Below the pieces are notes generated by a model. The model saw only the letters and a list, made by a program, of their open reading frames with translations. It did not search any database and was not told the origin of the DNA. From positions 34,623,088 to 34,687,087 of the forward strand of contig CM061919.1 in assembly GCA_031002005.1 (NCBI GenBank): a stretch of 64,000 nt of DNA. Direction: 5' to 3'. This document shows, one piece after another, positions 35,621 to 46,339 of the stretch; position 1 is the first letter of the stretch, and each line of letters begins with the position of its first letter. This DNA is from Vandiemenella viatica. Taxonomy: Eukaryota > Arthropoda > Insecta > Orthoptera > Morabidae. The position numbers were made by a program, and so were the translations under genes.

Positions 35621-37489
35621 TCATGGCAAGCATCAATGTATTTAATAGGATCAATATAATTTAATGAATTTAGAATGGTACCGGTATAAATTCTACGTTC
35701 AAAAGCACTTTCCCGGTCTTCAAGGATCAAGCGCGCTGCTGGCAACTCACCCCCTGTTGCTGCATTGTTGTGGCTGCTAGATGGTAACGAACTATCGCTA
35801 ATAGCTGCTGGGTGACTGCTGCTGGATGCCGGCCGCCACGACGACGTTCTAGCTTCAGGCTGGCGTGATGCCGTGGTCGGCTGCCATGTCGATGTGCTAG
35901 CGACGGGCTGGCGTGGCGACGGAGTTGGGCGCCACGACGATGTGCCGGCGACGGGCTGGCGTGATGCCCGGGTCGGCCGCCACGATGACGTGCTGGCGAC
36001 AGGCTGGTGTGATGCCGGAGTGGGACGCCACGATGATGTACTGGCGACAGGCTGGCGTGATGCCGGGGTCGACGGCCATGTCGATGTGCTAGCACTGGGC
36101 TGTTGTGAAGCAGGGGCCGGCTGCCATGTCGATGTACTGGCGACAGGCTGGTGTGATGCCGGGGTCGGCCGCCACGATGACATGCTAGCGACAGGCTGGT
36201 GTGATGCTGGGGTCGGCTGCCATGATGTGCTAGCACCGGGCTGGTGTGAAGCTGGGGTCGGCCGCCACGATGACGTGCTAGCGACAGGCTGGTGTGAACC
36301 AGGGGCCGGCTGCCACGATGATGTACTGGCGACAGGCTGGTGTGATGCCGGGGTCGGCTGCCATGTCGATGTGCTAGCACCGGGCTGGTGTGATGCCGGG
36401 GTCGGCCGCCATGATGACGTGGTAGCGACAGGTCGAGAGGAGCAGCTGCTGTGGCTGGTGTTTCCCAGGGTCGCCACAGTGGTGGTGGTGGGGCAGGATC
36501 ATTCCTGTTGACGGCGGCAGGTTCATTTGCGGCCGACCCCTGTATACCGGAACCTGAAACAGAAAAAAGTGAAAATTTTAGTAACATTGAAAAATAAATA
36601 AATATGTAAATAAAAAAATAATTCAAAGAAGTTGTATTGACTTACCAGTAACTCTATGGTTCCGGCGTGTAGGCGAATCTCCTGCTGGTATCGGTGGTGT
36701 AGAAACATATTGTACCAGAGACTGCGTCGGTATTATCCATCCCTGTGATGATGGTGTCGGTGGTACACTGGATGATGGTAAGCTTTGAAATGAGTGCACA
36801 GTACCATCTAAGCTCCACTGCGATGAATCTGAAACAGAATAAGGAAAAAAAATTAGTAATATGAACGAAAAAAACAAATTATGTAATATGAAAAAAAATA
36901 TATTTTACACTTACCATTAGAAGTTGTTCGTGGTCGTTTGGGGTTAGACAGTAATGGAGTCCCATCTCGTTTATTCAGCTGCTGATTTGAAGCCGCTTCC
37001 ATATCTGAAACATAAAAACAAAACGTATATCAGTATCAAAAATAATCATGGAACAACATTAAAAACAGATAAATATACAACTACTATGACTGGCATACCT
37101 TCAAAGCTGAACAATTCGAATCACCACATTCTGCAGACAGAAAAAAAAATGAAATAGAAAAAAAAAATATAACTTAATAAAAATTAAAATGCTTACCACC
37201 AATTAGTTCATTGGTTGCAATATTTAGAAGTTCATCAATTCCTGCAAAAAAGAAAATAAACCAATGATATAGCGGCGAAACTAGCAACACCTAACTGTAT
37301 AATGAGCAATCACTAAAAATTCATACCATAATCATCAAGTTGGCTTAACTCTAAAAGTGCCGCCATATCTGTGAAAGAAAACATAATATATAGTATACAT
37401 TTAATATGATATATATTGTATGCTATTTAAGAAAAATTTTCACAAGTGTGATTGAACTTACCTTCGTAGTTGAAGAGATCTTCGGACAT
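35621..37489 (-). CDS. Polinton polymerase-type gene, spliced 5' part (runs into gap)
   Basis: ATG at 37,489 starts a chain of small exons, each with GT/AG signals and phase-1 ends: 37,489-37,462; 37,368-37,327; 37,241-37,197; 37,004-36,915; 36,828-36,646; and from 36,553 into the gap. Lengths of 42, 45, 90 and 183 nt keep the frame. A further candidate exon, 37,130-37,099 (32 nt), would break it and may be skipped. The product starts MSEDLFNYE and is acidic; the 90-nt exon encodes PKRPRTT, a nuclear-signal-like patch. The last exon encodes a 16-residue repeat array, then RESAFERRIYTG and NYIDPIKYID just before the gap. That segment resembles sequence preceding Polinton DNA polymerase B. The phase-1 splice leads into a His/Arg/Pro frame that stops at 35,727, while the Ser/Trp frame continues, so a frameshift is likely. 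Confidence 0.6.
35825..36440 (-). repeat. 48-bp coding minisatellite, about 12-13 units
   Basis: In the Ser/Trp-rich frame each unit encodes 16 residues of the pattern ASTSSWRPTPASHQPV; one unit is a codon shorter. Because 48 is divisible by three, all sense frames and one antisense frame stay open across the array, which explains several long overlapping frames. The flank at 51,770 in the second Polinton has a related PSTSAW word. Confidence 0.85.
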
Positions 37490-37575
37490 GGTTACTGGAA
37501 TTCAGAAGAGCGAGAGAGAGACAACCTACTCGTTGAACTGCGGAGCAGAAGTGATTCACGGATGGCTGACGCAGG

Positions 37576-37584
37576 CTTCTTATA
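37576..37584 (-). promoter_or_regulatory. TATA box upstream of the spliced Polinton gene
   Basis: TATAAGAAG on the minus strand lies about 90 bp upstream of the ATG at 37,489, between the inner TIR edge and the first exon. A GCGTCAG initiator-like word follows. Position and orientation suit a pol II promoter; this is inferred. Confidence 0.45.
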
Positions 37585-37749
37585 CCGCTAGGGAAGGCAG
37601 GTGTTCAAACAAGTGGCCATCCCCAGGTAGCGAGAACCGGTTTTTGTTCACCCGCCCGCTCTACAAAAACAGGTTTGTTCCTGCCCGCCCGCTCTACAAA
37701 CCGGTTTCTTGCGCGACACACCTGGGTCGCTCAATTGGCCTAACAAAAA

Positions 37750-38255
37750 TACACCAAAGGCAGCTGGTGCTAGGGAAGGCAGGTGTTCAAACAAGTGGCC
37801 ATGATTGACAGGTGGGGTCGCTCAAGTGGTTAGTCAAGTGAGGGCAGCTGGTGCTAGGGAAGGCAGGTGTTCAAACAAGTGGCCATGATTGACAGGTGGG
37901 GTCGCTCAAGTGGCCCTCGAGTCAAGTGAGGGCAGCTGGTGCTAGGGAAGGCAGGTGTTCAAACAAGTGACCATGATTGACAGGTGGGGGAGGGGAGGAC
38001 CGCGACACACCTGTGGTCTAACAATAGAAGGGAAACTGAGGTTAGTCAAGTGGTTAGTCAAGTGGTCATGATTGACAGGTGGGTCGCTCAAGTGGCCCTC
38101 AAGTGGCCATGATTGACAGGTGGGAGGGGGAGAACATAGAGGTGAAACTGGGGTTAGTCAAGTGGCCCTCAAGTCAAGTGGCCTAATTAGCATAACAATA
38201 GGGACCTCATTAGCATTTCTTTTGTGTGGGCCTGTTGTCTCCTTTTATATCTACT
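37750..38255 (-). repeat. right terminal inverted repeat of the Polinton
   Basis: The reverse complement of the left TIR. It contains one more copy of the ~87-bp internal unit than the left TIR (three versus two), so the TIRs differ mainly by unit number. The outer end is TATCTACT at 38,255. Confidence 0.9.
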
Positions 38256-39855
38256 CACAGGTATGAAGGAAGGCAAAGATAACTAGACCCTATAACCTTG
38301 TCTTTTGATGTACGTTAATGAATTTTACGAATGTATTCCGTTGTTTTTTATGATGCCGTAAGGTAAAAATGCGGAAATAGTATTCAATATTTTTCAAGAT
38401 ACAAAGAAAAAGTATCTAAATACAAGATAAAGATTAAGAAAAGTATCTTAGATACAAGATAAAAATACGTATTTTGTATCTAGTATCTGTATTTCAGATA
38501 CTTTTATCTAGATAAGTCACATCTCTGTCGGTTCCGACTATAATTTTGCTTTTAACGCCTAGTTCTGCTAGCACTGACATTTTGGATCTGTCAGTAATGT
38601 TGCGTATGCAATGGTCCACAAAATTCATGTTTTGGTTTTCAGAGGATTAATGAAACAATTTCAGGCTGACAGAGGACTAGTTCATATTTAAATACCATAG
38701 CCAATTTCCTCTGCAATCCTTGGGAAATAATCTTTTCCGTGACATTTTAAAATATATTAAATAAACCAAGAAAGTATTTGCCTTAATTTATCAATACATG
38801 CATCCTCTCCATTCTGTTAGCTTCTCAATTGGTGTCTGCAGTAATAATTTCCAGTAGGAAAATACGTATAAATCGAGAAATGAATGAATGATTTCGTACA
38901 TGTCAGTTTGTTGATTAGCAAATGTTTTTAGTGCACGCCCTTGGATATTCACCAATAATTTTGGTAAGAACAGCCAACCGACTTTTCATCTGAATTTTAA
39001 CAGCAGCACCCAAAGAATATCGCTATCGTGAAAAAGGCGTATTATTGTTCTTTGCCTGCTAAGAAAACACCTCCCAAACCATAAAGGTGACAAGACTATG
39101 TGAAATTGTGTCTTCATCTACTGAGCTCTTATCGTGGTTCTTTTTGTTTTAAAAGCAGTATTGAGTGCGCTTTAAGCAGCTTTCGATATTAGTGGTAGAT
39201 GAAAATAAGTTTTTTGACGATAAAATAATGTCAACTCAGACTGCGTTGACGGCATTTCATGTCACCGACAACAATACTGTAGTTATAAGTGTTCCATGTG
39301 TTTCTAAAATAAGTTTAAATGTAATAGTAAAATGACAACATGTCTTAATAGCACACCGCCAAATTACCTAACTTAAAAAATCTGCAATTATTTGCCAACG
39401 CATTCACTTAAAACTGTTTTTTCAAATAATAGTTATGCATCGTAAATATTGATTTAACATTTATATATAGTTATTTTAAGTGATCTTCCTTTCTTTTGAC
39501 CCTAGCGTTTATTCAAAATTAACGTTTCGTCTTTAAACGGTAACTTTTTATATTCTGTATGGACACTAATTTTTCTCAAATGTTTTTAAAAACTAAAATC
39601 AAGTGCACCTAATGTCTCCAAAACTCTTTTATTAACGTAATATAATCCATATTTTCGTTTGTATATCGAATATGTTAAAATATATCACGTTTTTGAGGAG
39701 GTTAGTGAGTCTCAATATTGGGTATTCACGTGAGTATACCAACTACAGGGCAGAGAACTGTGTAAGCAGTTGTGTAGAAAGGGTTGAATAAGTTTTGGGA
39801 GGAACTATAGCGATGAGCGATTCAGATCGTTCGGATACATATGAGCATGGTACTA

Positions 39856-40132
39856 CCACTAGAAATTGGTGTTTCATATTCATATTTATTCTGAGCTACA
39901 AAAAAACCTCAGTGGAGGGGTATGATTTCCCTCTTCTCAGACAATTATTCTTATATTTAAAGACTACCAGATCCAGAGGACATACGATTACACAGAGAAG
40001 AAATGAAATTTAACACACTGTCATCTTTTTCCGAAAATTCGCGAAAAGTATGTCATAACATTATTTTGAAATGTGAATTTGTATCATAAGAATCTCGATA
40101 CCACATGGGGCATACTTGTTAATGAGAATGAG
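39856..40132. other. spacer, no recognised gene
   Basis: Short unique-looking stretch between the long-inverted-repeat element and the next hAT. Confidence 0.4.
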
Positions 40133-40140
40133 GTGACACC

Positions 40141-40816
40141 TAGGGATTGCAATCCAGAAAAGCGCGATCCCGCATCATTAGACAGTCTGGCGGATCCCGT
40201 ACAAAATTAAGCGGATCCGCAATCCGCAAAATCCGGCGGAAACGTGTGTCAGTCTGCGTGATTCGCTGCCCCACTCGGTCTCTATCGGATGTTTTGCAAT
40301 GTCTGCCTGTACCCTTGCAGTTGACATTTGACGCGTGTGAACAAACGTTTGTTTTTGTCAACCTTCGTTATTCGTTAGTAAATTGATACACTTTTACGTA
40401 TTCATTTTCGAGTACACATTTCTGTAATTTTAGTTATTTTGCGTATTTAGTAAAATTTTCTAACTATATAATTATTTTTTATGTGTCGCAAAGTTATCTG
40501 AACTACACAGTTACAGCTTTTTATTCACGGTTTCATTATTCCCATTTTCTGTATTTGCAGATAAAGTTATTGTGACAATTTCCTTATTTTCCGCTGAAAA
40601 TATGATAATTCGTTGATAGGAAACTAATGTTATCGTAATTTTAAAGATCGCATACCTATTTATTTAGCAGCTATCAGAAGGCAATTGTATATCCTTTGAC
40701 TTATTGTTGTTTTGGCCGCTGCCTCAATGCGTATCTTTGACGAAAGCCGCTTGATTACATGTGCCGCTCAGCCTATCGATTAATACCTCTTCTCCTTGTT
40801 ATTATTTTGACTAAAG

Positions 40817-40867
<51 letters not shown>

Positions 40868-41754
40868 ATAATGAAGTATTCACGGGTGTATCGACAAATT
40901 GTGTTGTAGGAACACCATGCTTCGTCATCTGCCTCCGTCGTCTCCCTCACGTGTGAAATTTCGTGTTTTTACAATGAAATCCGGAGTTACAACCTATGAA
41001 AACTTCACCGCAATCATTCGCCGAGAAAGTCTCCTTTCTTACTAAAAAGTAATAATTTCCACTCTAAAAACTTCGCTACGCCACATAAGTAATAGGCCTA
41101 CTGAAATACTTGACAGTTTAAGTGTTGGTGAGCAGTTTCTTTTAATAACATTGAGTCAACTGTAAGGTCAATCAAGGAATCAGGAATAAGGAATCCCACA
41201 AAAATAATTTTTGTAAAAAAAAATGCCAAATCTCGTGCTTGTGTAGTGACAAAAAGTTATGAGATCTTGTTCTGAGCCAAGTCTACACTTTCCACAGTGT
41301 ATTCACTTCACTTTGTGAAATGGAATACTTTATCTCGGTGTTATGGAATGTTTATTTAGAGTTTTTTTAAAAAAAACTGTTATAACTTGGCCATTAAGCA
41401 AACCATGTTTTTAAACTTATGTGATGTATTGTAAGGCACATAATGACCTATCGCTGAATATTTTTCATTTTTTATTATTTATTTAAAAATTGGCTTAGAT
41501 TAAAAAACAAAAATGTAAAACCTCGAAATGTACTTAAGACATGCTAAAAAGTTTTAATGTCATTTTGCCAATTAAAATATTGTTAACTGTTAATTTTTAT
41601 CATTTAAAATTAACATTTATTTATTAATTTAATTATTGTTTATTTTATTAAGTTTTTAAGTAACTATGTTTTAAATATATGCGTTAAAAAACTGTTTGCG
41701 CCAATCCCGCAAGGATCCCGCGGGATTGAAAACACTGCGGGATTGCAATCCTTA
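40141..41754. mobile_element. non-autonomous hAT, 1.6 kb, with perfect 8-bp duplication
   Basis: GTGACACC occurs at 40,133-40,140 and 41,755-41,762. The ends are TAGGGATTGCAATCC and, inverted, TAAGGATTGCAATCCC. The interior is AT-rich with subterminal GGATCC/GCGGGAT words at both ends and a 47-nt A tract (40,819-40,865). No transposase frame is visible, so it must have been mobilised in trans. Confidence 0.9.
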
Positions 41755-41984
41755 GTGACACCTGCACAAGTTCCCGCACAAATAGTGGTGCAAAGCATTA
41801 AATGCGGAATTTAACCAAGTTGGAGAAACATGTGATTACAGTGTGTAGTAGGTCAATCGGGTAGCTGACGCGTACTACGAGCAAAAAGGGCAAAGCATCA
41901 ACAAGTAGATAACTCAATGAATCAATATGAATTTAGAAGAATGGAATAAATAGTGACGAATTTTGGTGAGTAAGCTAACGTTGC

Positions 41985-42265
41985 TAAAAATCTCTTGTGA
42001 CTGTCGGAGATATTCGCGAGGTAAGATGGATTACAAAGTATCAGCATGTTCAGAAAGCTACCAGTGCCAGTAAAAAAATCTCAGCGACTTCAGATGGCTG
42101 TCAGAAGTCTTAGAAAGATCTGATAATGTTACAAAAATTATATAGACAGTTAGAAGCATTACCGAACTAAGAGGTTGTGAGAAATATTAGAGAATTCAGG
42201 AGTCTGTCAGCCCAGTAAGCCTACTCACTTGGCTGTCAGTAGTATTAACGAGCAAATGGAACAGT
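41985..42265 (+). repeat. degenerate ~30-bp minisatellite, block 1
   Basis: Loose repeats on a GTCAGAAGTATTAGNGA-type theme (GCTGTCAG, GTTAGAAG, CTGTCAGTAGTATTAACGAG). Blocks 2 and 3 share the unit. Confidence 0.6.
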
Positions 42266-42737
42266 TATAAATATTAAATAAAAAGGTACAAATACAATCT
42301 TAATATATAATAAATACTATACATGCATGTACCATATAAAATAATATAGTATTTTCTTTAAATAGGTGGATAAATAATTTAATTAATTCTGTGGTAGATT
42401 CATTTCAACTTCTGTTTAGTCCCACAGCTTCATTTGAACATTGCTCTGATGGTATTGGAGTAATTGGGGGCTCTTTCTTCAAAAATAACAATCAGTTTCT
42501 CAATGTCCATCTCACGAATCGCTTGTTCGCGGGGCCAAAACCAAACAATCTCAGATCTCGTCACTTTCGCGAGTCAGTTGCTGACAATGGACGGAGTCAC
42601 ATAACATTTCCTGTGTTTGGATTGAGGCGACCCGTTGACGCGTGTACAGGCCTATTCGAGCGACCATTTTTTACGATTACGGGTCCACTGGACGGCCAGC
42701 CTTCTCAGCATCTCAGGTACTGTTTAATGTTTTAGAA
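42266..42737. other. segment between minisatellite blocks, no recognised gene
   Basis: A 114-codon plus-strand frame (42,391-42,735) has no motif I know. It may be a decayed insertion that split the minisatellite. Confidence 0.35.
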
Positions 42738-43115
42738 AACTAAGGTGACTGTTAGGACTTAGTCGGCTATCCGTAGCCTCAAGTGGAATAATTAGCGTGA
42801 CCTCAGGTGGTTTTCAGAAGGAGTAGTTAGCTTCAGGGTCTGTTAGAATTTTTAGCTATCTCAATTGGCCGTCAGAATTATTAGTGAACTGAGATGAAAG
42901 GCAGTAGGGTTAGTGACCTCACGTGGCTGACAGAATTATTAGCGAGCTCGGGTTATTGTCAGAAGGTTTTGTGTCCTCAGGTAGCTGACCGAATAATTAA
43001 TGACATCTGGTGGTTGCCTGAATGTTTAGTGATGTCAGGTGGTTGCCAGCTGCATTAGTGTACCATCAAAAGTATAAGTGAGGTTAAGTGTCCATCAAAC
43101 AATAGGGTGACTACT
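42738..43115 (+). repeat. degenerate ~30-bp minisatellite, block 2
   Basis: The clearest block, with repeated GTCAGAATTATTAG plus TGACCTCAGGTGG-type units, for example at 42,800, 42,870, 42,930 and 43,030. The units are diverged, indicating age. Confidence 0.75.
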
Positions 43116-43234
43116 TCTTGAAAATGGTTTTAAATTGTTTATTGGTACACCTTATTCACCGAGTGAAGAGATTTTTTTTACAAAAGTGCATTATTTTGCG
43201 AAAAATTCAAAGTTAAAATTTAAAGAATTTAAAA

Positions 43235-45485
43235 GCCCGCCAAAACGCTCATTTGCTGCCTGGCGCGTGCAACGGCAGTCGTGACGTCACCCGTCTGTAA
43301 ACGCTGACGCTGCGAATGGAGCGTTTCCTATTACCCAAATTTTCAACTATTTTTTATTGTTTGTTGCTGGTTATTTCTTGTTATTAATGAAGGTTCGTTT
43401 TGAATATAAATCGAAAACAATTTGGAAAAGCCTACAGCGGAAAAATATTGGAAGTAGACGCCTTATTTGTGGGCCTAGCTATAGAAACAACCACTAAGTT
43501 TTATTCTGTGGAGCTTAAAAATGTAACAACTTCAATTTGATATTGCAACAAAGCCACTTACGATTTTCTGTGAATGTCATTTACACCGCAATTTCGTAGA
43601 GGAAATGTAATACGTTGTTTAAGGCGAGAATTATTAGGGTTGGTCCTGAGATTCGATCCTCGCTTCGGAATATTTTCAGTTGGTATTCTTTTGTCATTTT
43701 CTTTGTATACTAGTTGCTGTTGGTTACATTGCATAATAATTTTCTTTTTTCTGAAGGCTTCACAAATTTTTGGATAACAAGCGAATTAAAACCATTTGAA
43801 ACAACCAAAGAAGATTTCAAAAAGGAAATTGGACGTTTTTTTTTTTTTTTTTTTTTTTTTTAATGAATATGACTTGCACATTAAAAGTAAATATCGCCTA
43901 GTAGACGCAGTCATGTCAGGAAGGTAACCTTCAGTTGTATCGTCAAGTAAAAATTCCAATGAAAAGGACACAAAGCGTTCCGGAACTGTTGCAAAATTAG
44001 CATGAAATTTCTACATGTGTTGTCACTTCTATAATAAATTCCATTGTTCACGGCCGTGCACCTGTATTTTTTGCATGAAATTCTCTCTCTGGTATGTTTA
44101 AAAATAAAAACTTTTCATGTATGGTAGCAATTTGTTTCAAACACTTGCATGACGCTTAGCAACTATTATGAATTCTTCGAATAAAACATGGTAGTGCAAA
44201 AAAAGTAAACAAATACCGAAAAAAATTCACACAAAAAATATTATCCCAACCAAGGTTCTTCGAACGTAGGACGTTCTGAATTCCATTACCACTCTTCAAT
44301 CACGCAGCTATCCTGACACTACTTCTTAATTGCTTCTCTTTATGTTAATAGTGAACACTTCACAGTTTCTTCATGTGAGATGAAGTGAAACGAGGTAGGT
44401 AAATGAATAAACAAACAAATTCAGTTTTATTGCCAAAAAATATTATCCATAATCTTAAATCTACAATTAAGAAAAATGGCCCACAACATCCAGTTGTTCC
44501 GAGCGTGGTGAGTGAGCGGTTAACGCTCTGGCCTCGCATCCGGGAGGACGCCGCACAGTGTGATATTTTCTAAATGTAGAGGGACAAAAGTCAGTTTTGA
44601 TAATTGTCTACGCAGGCAAAATAGTTATTTATATTCAAAGTAGATGAACCATACTACTCGGAACAAAGTTTTATTTTCAACGAATTCACGCCTAACAATA
44701 GAAAAAATAGTTTGAACAATGGGATTCCTGTGATCCACCGAACAAGCGCTTCAGTCGGCCGCGCTAATCCATTGAGTTTGGTCGATGATTACGCTGTATT
44801 TCTGCGTGTTAGTAGTGATTTCTGTGTTGCTATTGCTTTTGGCGAGCTTCAATGTAAGTTTACGCATGTTTTTTTCGTGATACAATAGCATCATTAAAAC
44901 AGAACGAGATTATTTTTAGTAAAAAAACCTACTGAGCCAATTTCATGTTGAGTTTTAATTCATTATACCACATTATACCGATCTCTTACTATATTTATTT
45001 GAAAGAGCTGCTTATTAGCTACAAGAAATACCTTAATTTGTTTGCGCATATTTGCGACAACCATACAACTTTTCTTTATTTTCAGCATGACTGCACAAAT
45101 TTCGCGTACAAAATTTTTCGACGTATGGTTTGCTAACGCAAAACAATCAATCTCTAACTTTCAATTTAAATATAAATGAGTCTCAAATAAAAGCTGTTAC
45201 GTTTTTAAGCCCAGTAGAATAAAAGTCAGATTTTTTTCTATAGCCAGCCCCACAAATAAGGCATCTATTTTCGTTATTTTTCCGCTTTAGGCTTTTACAT
45301 AATGTTCTCGATTTTGTATTCAAAATGAAATTTCATTAATAACAAGAAATGACCAGCAACAAACAATACAAATAGTTGAAAACTTGGATAATAGGAAACG
45401 CTCCATTCCTAGCCGCAGCGTTTACAGACGTGTGACGTCACTCAAGCGACCACCAATCCTAGAGCGTTTTCTGTCACGTGACCAG
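43235..45485. mobile_element. element with ~300-bp inverted repeats
   Basis: 43,235-43,535 and 45,185-45,485 are inverted copies with moderate divergence. Shared words include GTGACGTCAC, GTTTACAGACG, GGAGCGTTTCCTATTA and CTAGCTATAGAAA. It splits the minisatellite (blocks 2 and 3). The inside holds a T26 tract (43,836-43,861) and a SINE scrap but no transposase. Exact ends and target duplication were not found. Confidence 0.6.
44500..44556 (+). repeat. SINE head, truncated
   Basis: CCGAGCGTGGTGAGTGAGCG and GCATCCGGGAGGACG match the SINE 5' end. The copy stops abruptly just before the B box. Confidence 0.75.
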
Positions 45486-45639
45486 ATGTAAGAAAAGTAT
45501 AATTTTTATTTCGCTTTTTTATTAAAAATAATCCAATTTTCTTTTCAAAATTGATAAAATTAGCTTCCTGAAGCATTAATCTATGAGAATGAGTTCAATT
45601 TATAATATTTTTTTAATATTGTCAAATAGCCTATTGTCC

Positions 45640-45790
45640 AAACTCAGTGTGCTGTCAGAAGGTTTAGTGAATTCAATAGGCTGTAAGGATTATTAGTGAA
45701 CTTGCGTGACTATCAGTAGGGTTGTTCACCTGACCTCAGAAGGCTGTCAAAAGTACACGAGAGCTTAGATATCTGATAGAATTGCACTGG
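45640..45790 (+). repeat. degenerate ~30-bp minisatellite, block 3
   Basis: GCTGTCAGAAGGTTTAGTGA, GGCTGTAAGGATTATTAG and similar words continue the pattern of blocks 1 and 2 beyond the inverted-repeat element. Confidence 0.65.
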
Positions 45791-46339
45791 TCAAGGTTTT
45801 CTTCACAAGAAATCTGATTAGTGAATCTAGTGGATTTTTTCATACTGAATTCAGATATGTAAGTCAGCATTTTCCCCATCAAACTTTTTTTTTTTAATTT
45901 GATTATTTTTCAGCTGTCGTAGGAACCTTTACCTTATATGTAGCATTTTTATTAAAGATGTATTTAATGAAATTATATGTACGTATTATCATGCTGAAGC
46001 ACCAAAAGAAATGACTGTGTAGGATTATTCATGTTTTGACATGCGCAGACCTGTTAATCTGGCCTTGTAACGTGTCTTTATTGAGCTTACTGCGAGCTTG
46101 TTAGCACGAATATCACTAGTGAAATATTTCCTTTCTTTCTATATTTAGAAGTGTATCGTGTAGTTGTGTTGTAGAGAGTTCTTTTTTTTTTGCATCATGC
46201 AGATAATTTCTGCTATATATACACGACTTGTGAAACAGTGTTATGAATTTTACTTTGGCTGTCAAGTGGGTGATTATGATAACAGCTGGGCACCAAACGC
46301 ATGCTTTGTTTCGTGTGTTAGACTGTTGACTGAGTAGAA

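Larger units (their letters stand above)
34130..38255 (-). mobile_element. Polinton/Maverick with canonical ends, collapsed by an assembly gap
   Basis: The ends read AGTAGATA inward and TATCTACT at the right, flanked by CACAGG at 34,124-34,129 and 38,256-38,261. AG/CT termini with a 6-bp duplication are the Polinton signature. TIRs of about 500 bp are nearly identical. The inside shows the 5' exons of a polymerase-like gene and then 1,000 N. Polintons are usually 15-20 kb, so most of the element may be hidden in the gap or deleted. Confidence 0.85.
32430..38527 (-). mobile_element. hAT element inserted in the right arm
   Basis: The ends are CAGAGATGTGC (32,430) and GTCACATCTCTG (ending 38,527). 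Flanks are TCGGTTCT (32,422-32,429) and TCGGTTCC (38,528-38,535), an 8-bp duplication with one mismatch. Subterminal AAGTATCT/ATACAAGATAC-type words repeat at both ends (32,450-32,580 and 38,400-38,510). Removing it restores the arm match with 26,260-26,290. A Polinton is inserted within it. Confidence 0.88.
23819..39850. mobile_element. long-inverted-repeat (foldback-like) element, host of several nested insertions
   Basis: The left arm 23,819-26,639 and the right arm 32,053-39,850 are reverse complements once later insertions are removed; each arm is then about 1.6 kb. Both ends read CCATGCTCATATGTATCCG inward, and TACTA flanks each side (23,814-23,818 and 39,851-39,855). The loop (26,640-32,052) holds only later repeats and no transposase belonging to the element. 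The class is unknown: a 5-bp duplication with very long TIRs does not decide it. A simple inverted duplication is the alternative. Confidence 0.7.

Noticed and set aside
34548..36477. Very long open frames of 355-622 codons on both strands
   Set aside because: They are produced by the 1,000-N gap, which contains no stops. Only the part outside the gap carries information.
35873..36511. 212-codon plus-strand frame with Gly/Val/Asp repeats
   Set aside because: It is the antisense of the 48-bp coding minisatellite; the multiple-of-three unit keeps it open. No start context or conserved flank.
34130..38255. Densovirus-like origin, suggested by ~500-bp inverted termini
   Set aside because: AG/CT ends, a 6-bp duplication and the spliced polymerase-type gene fit a Polinton better. 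No parvovirus NS1 or VP motif is seen.
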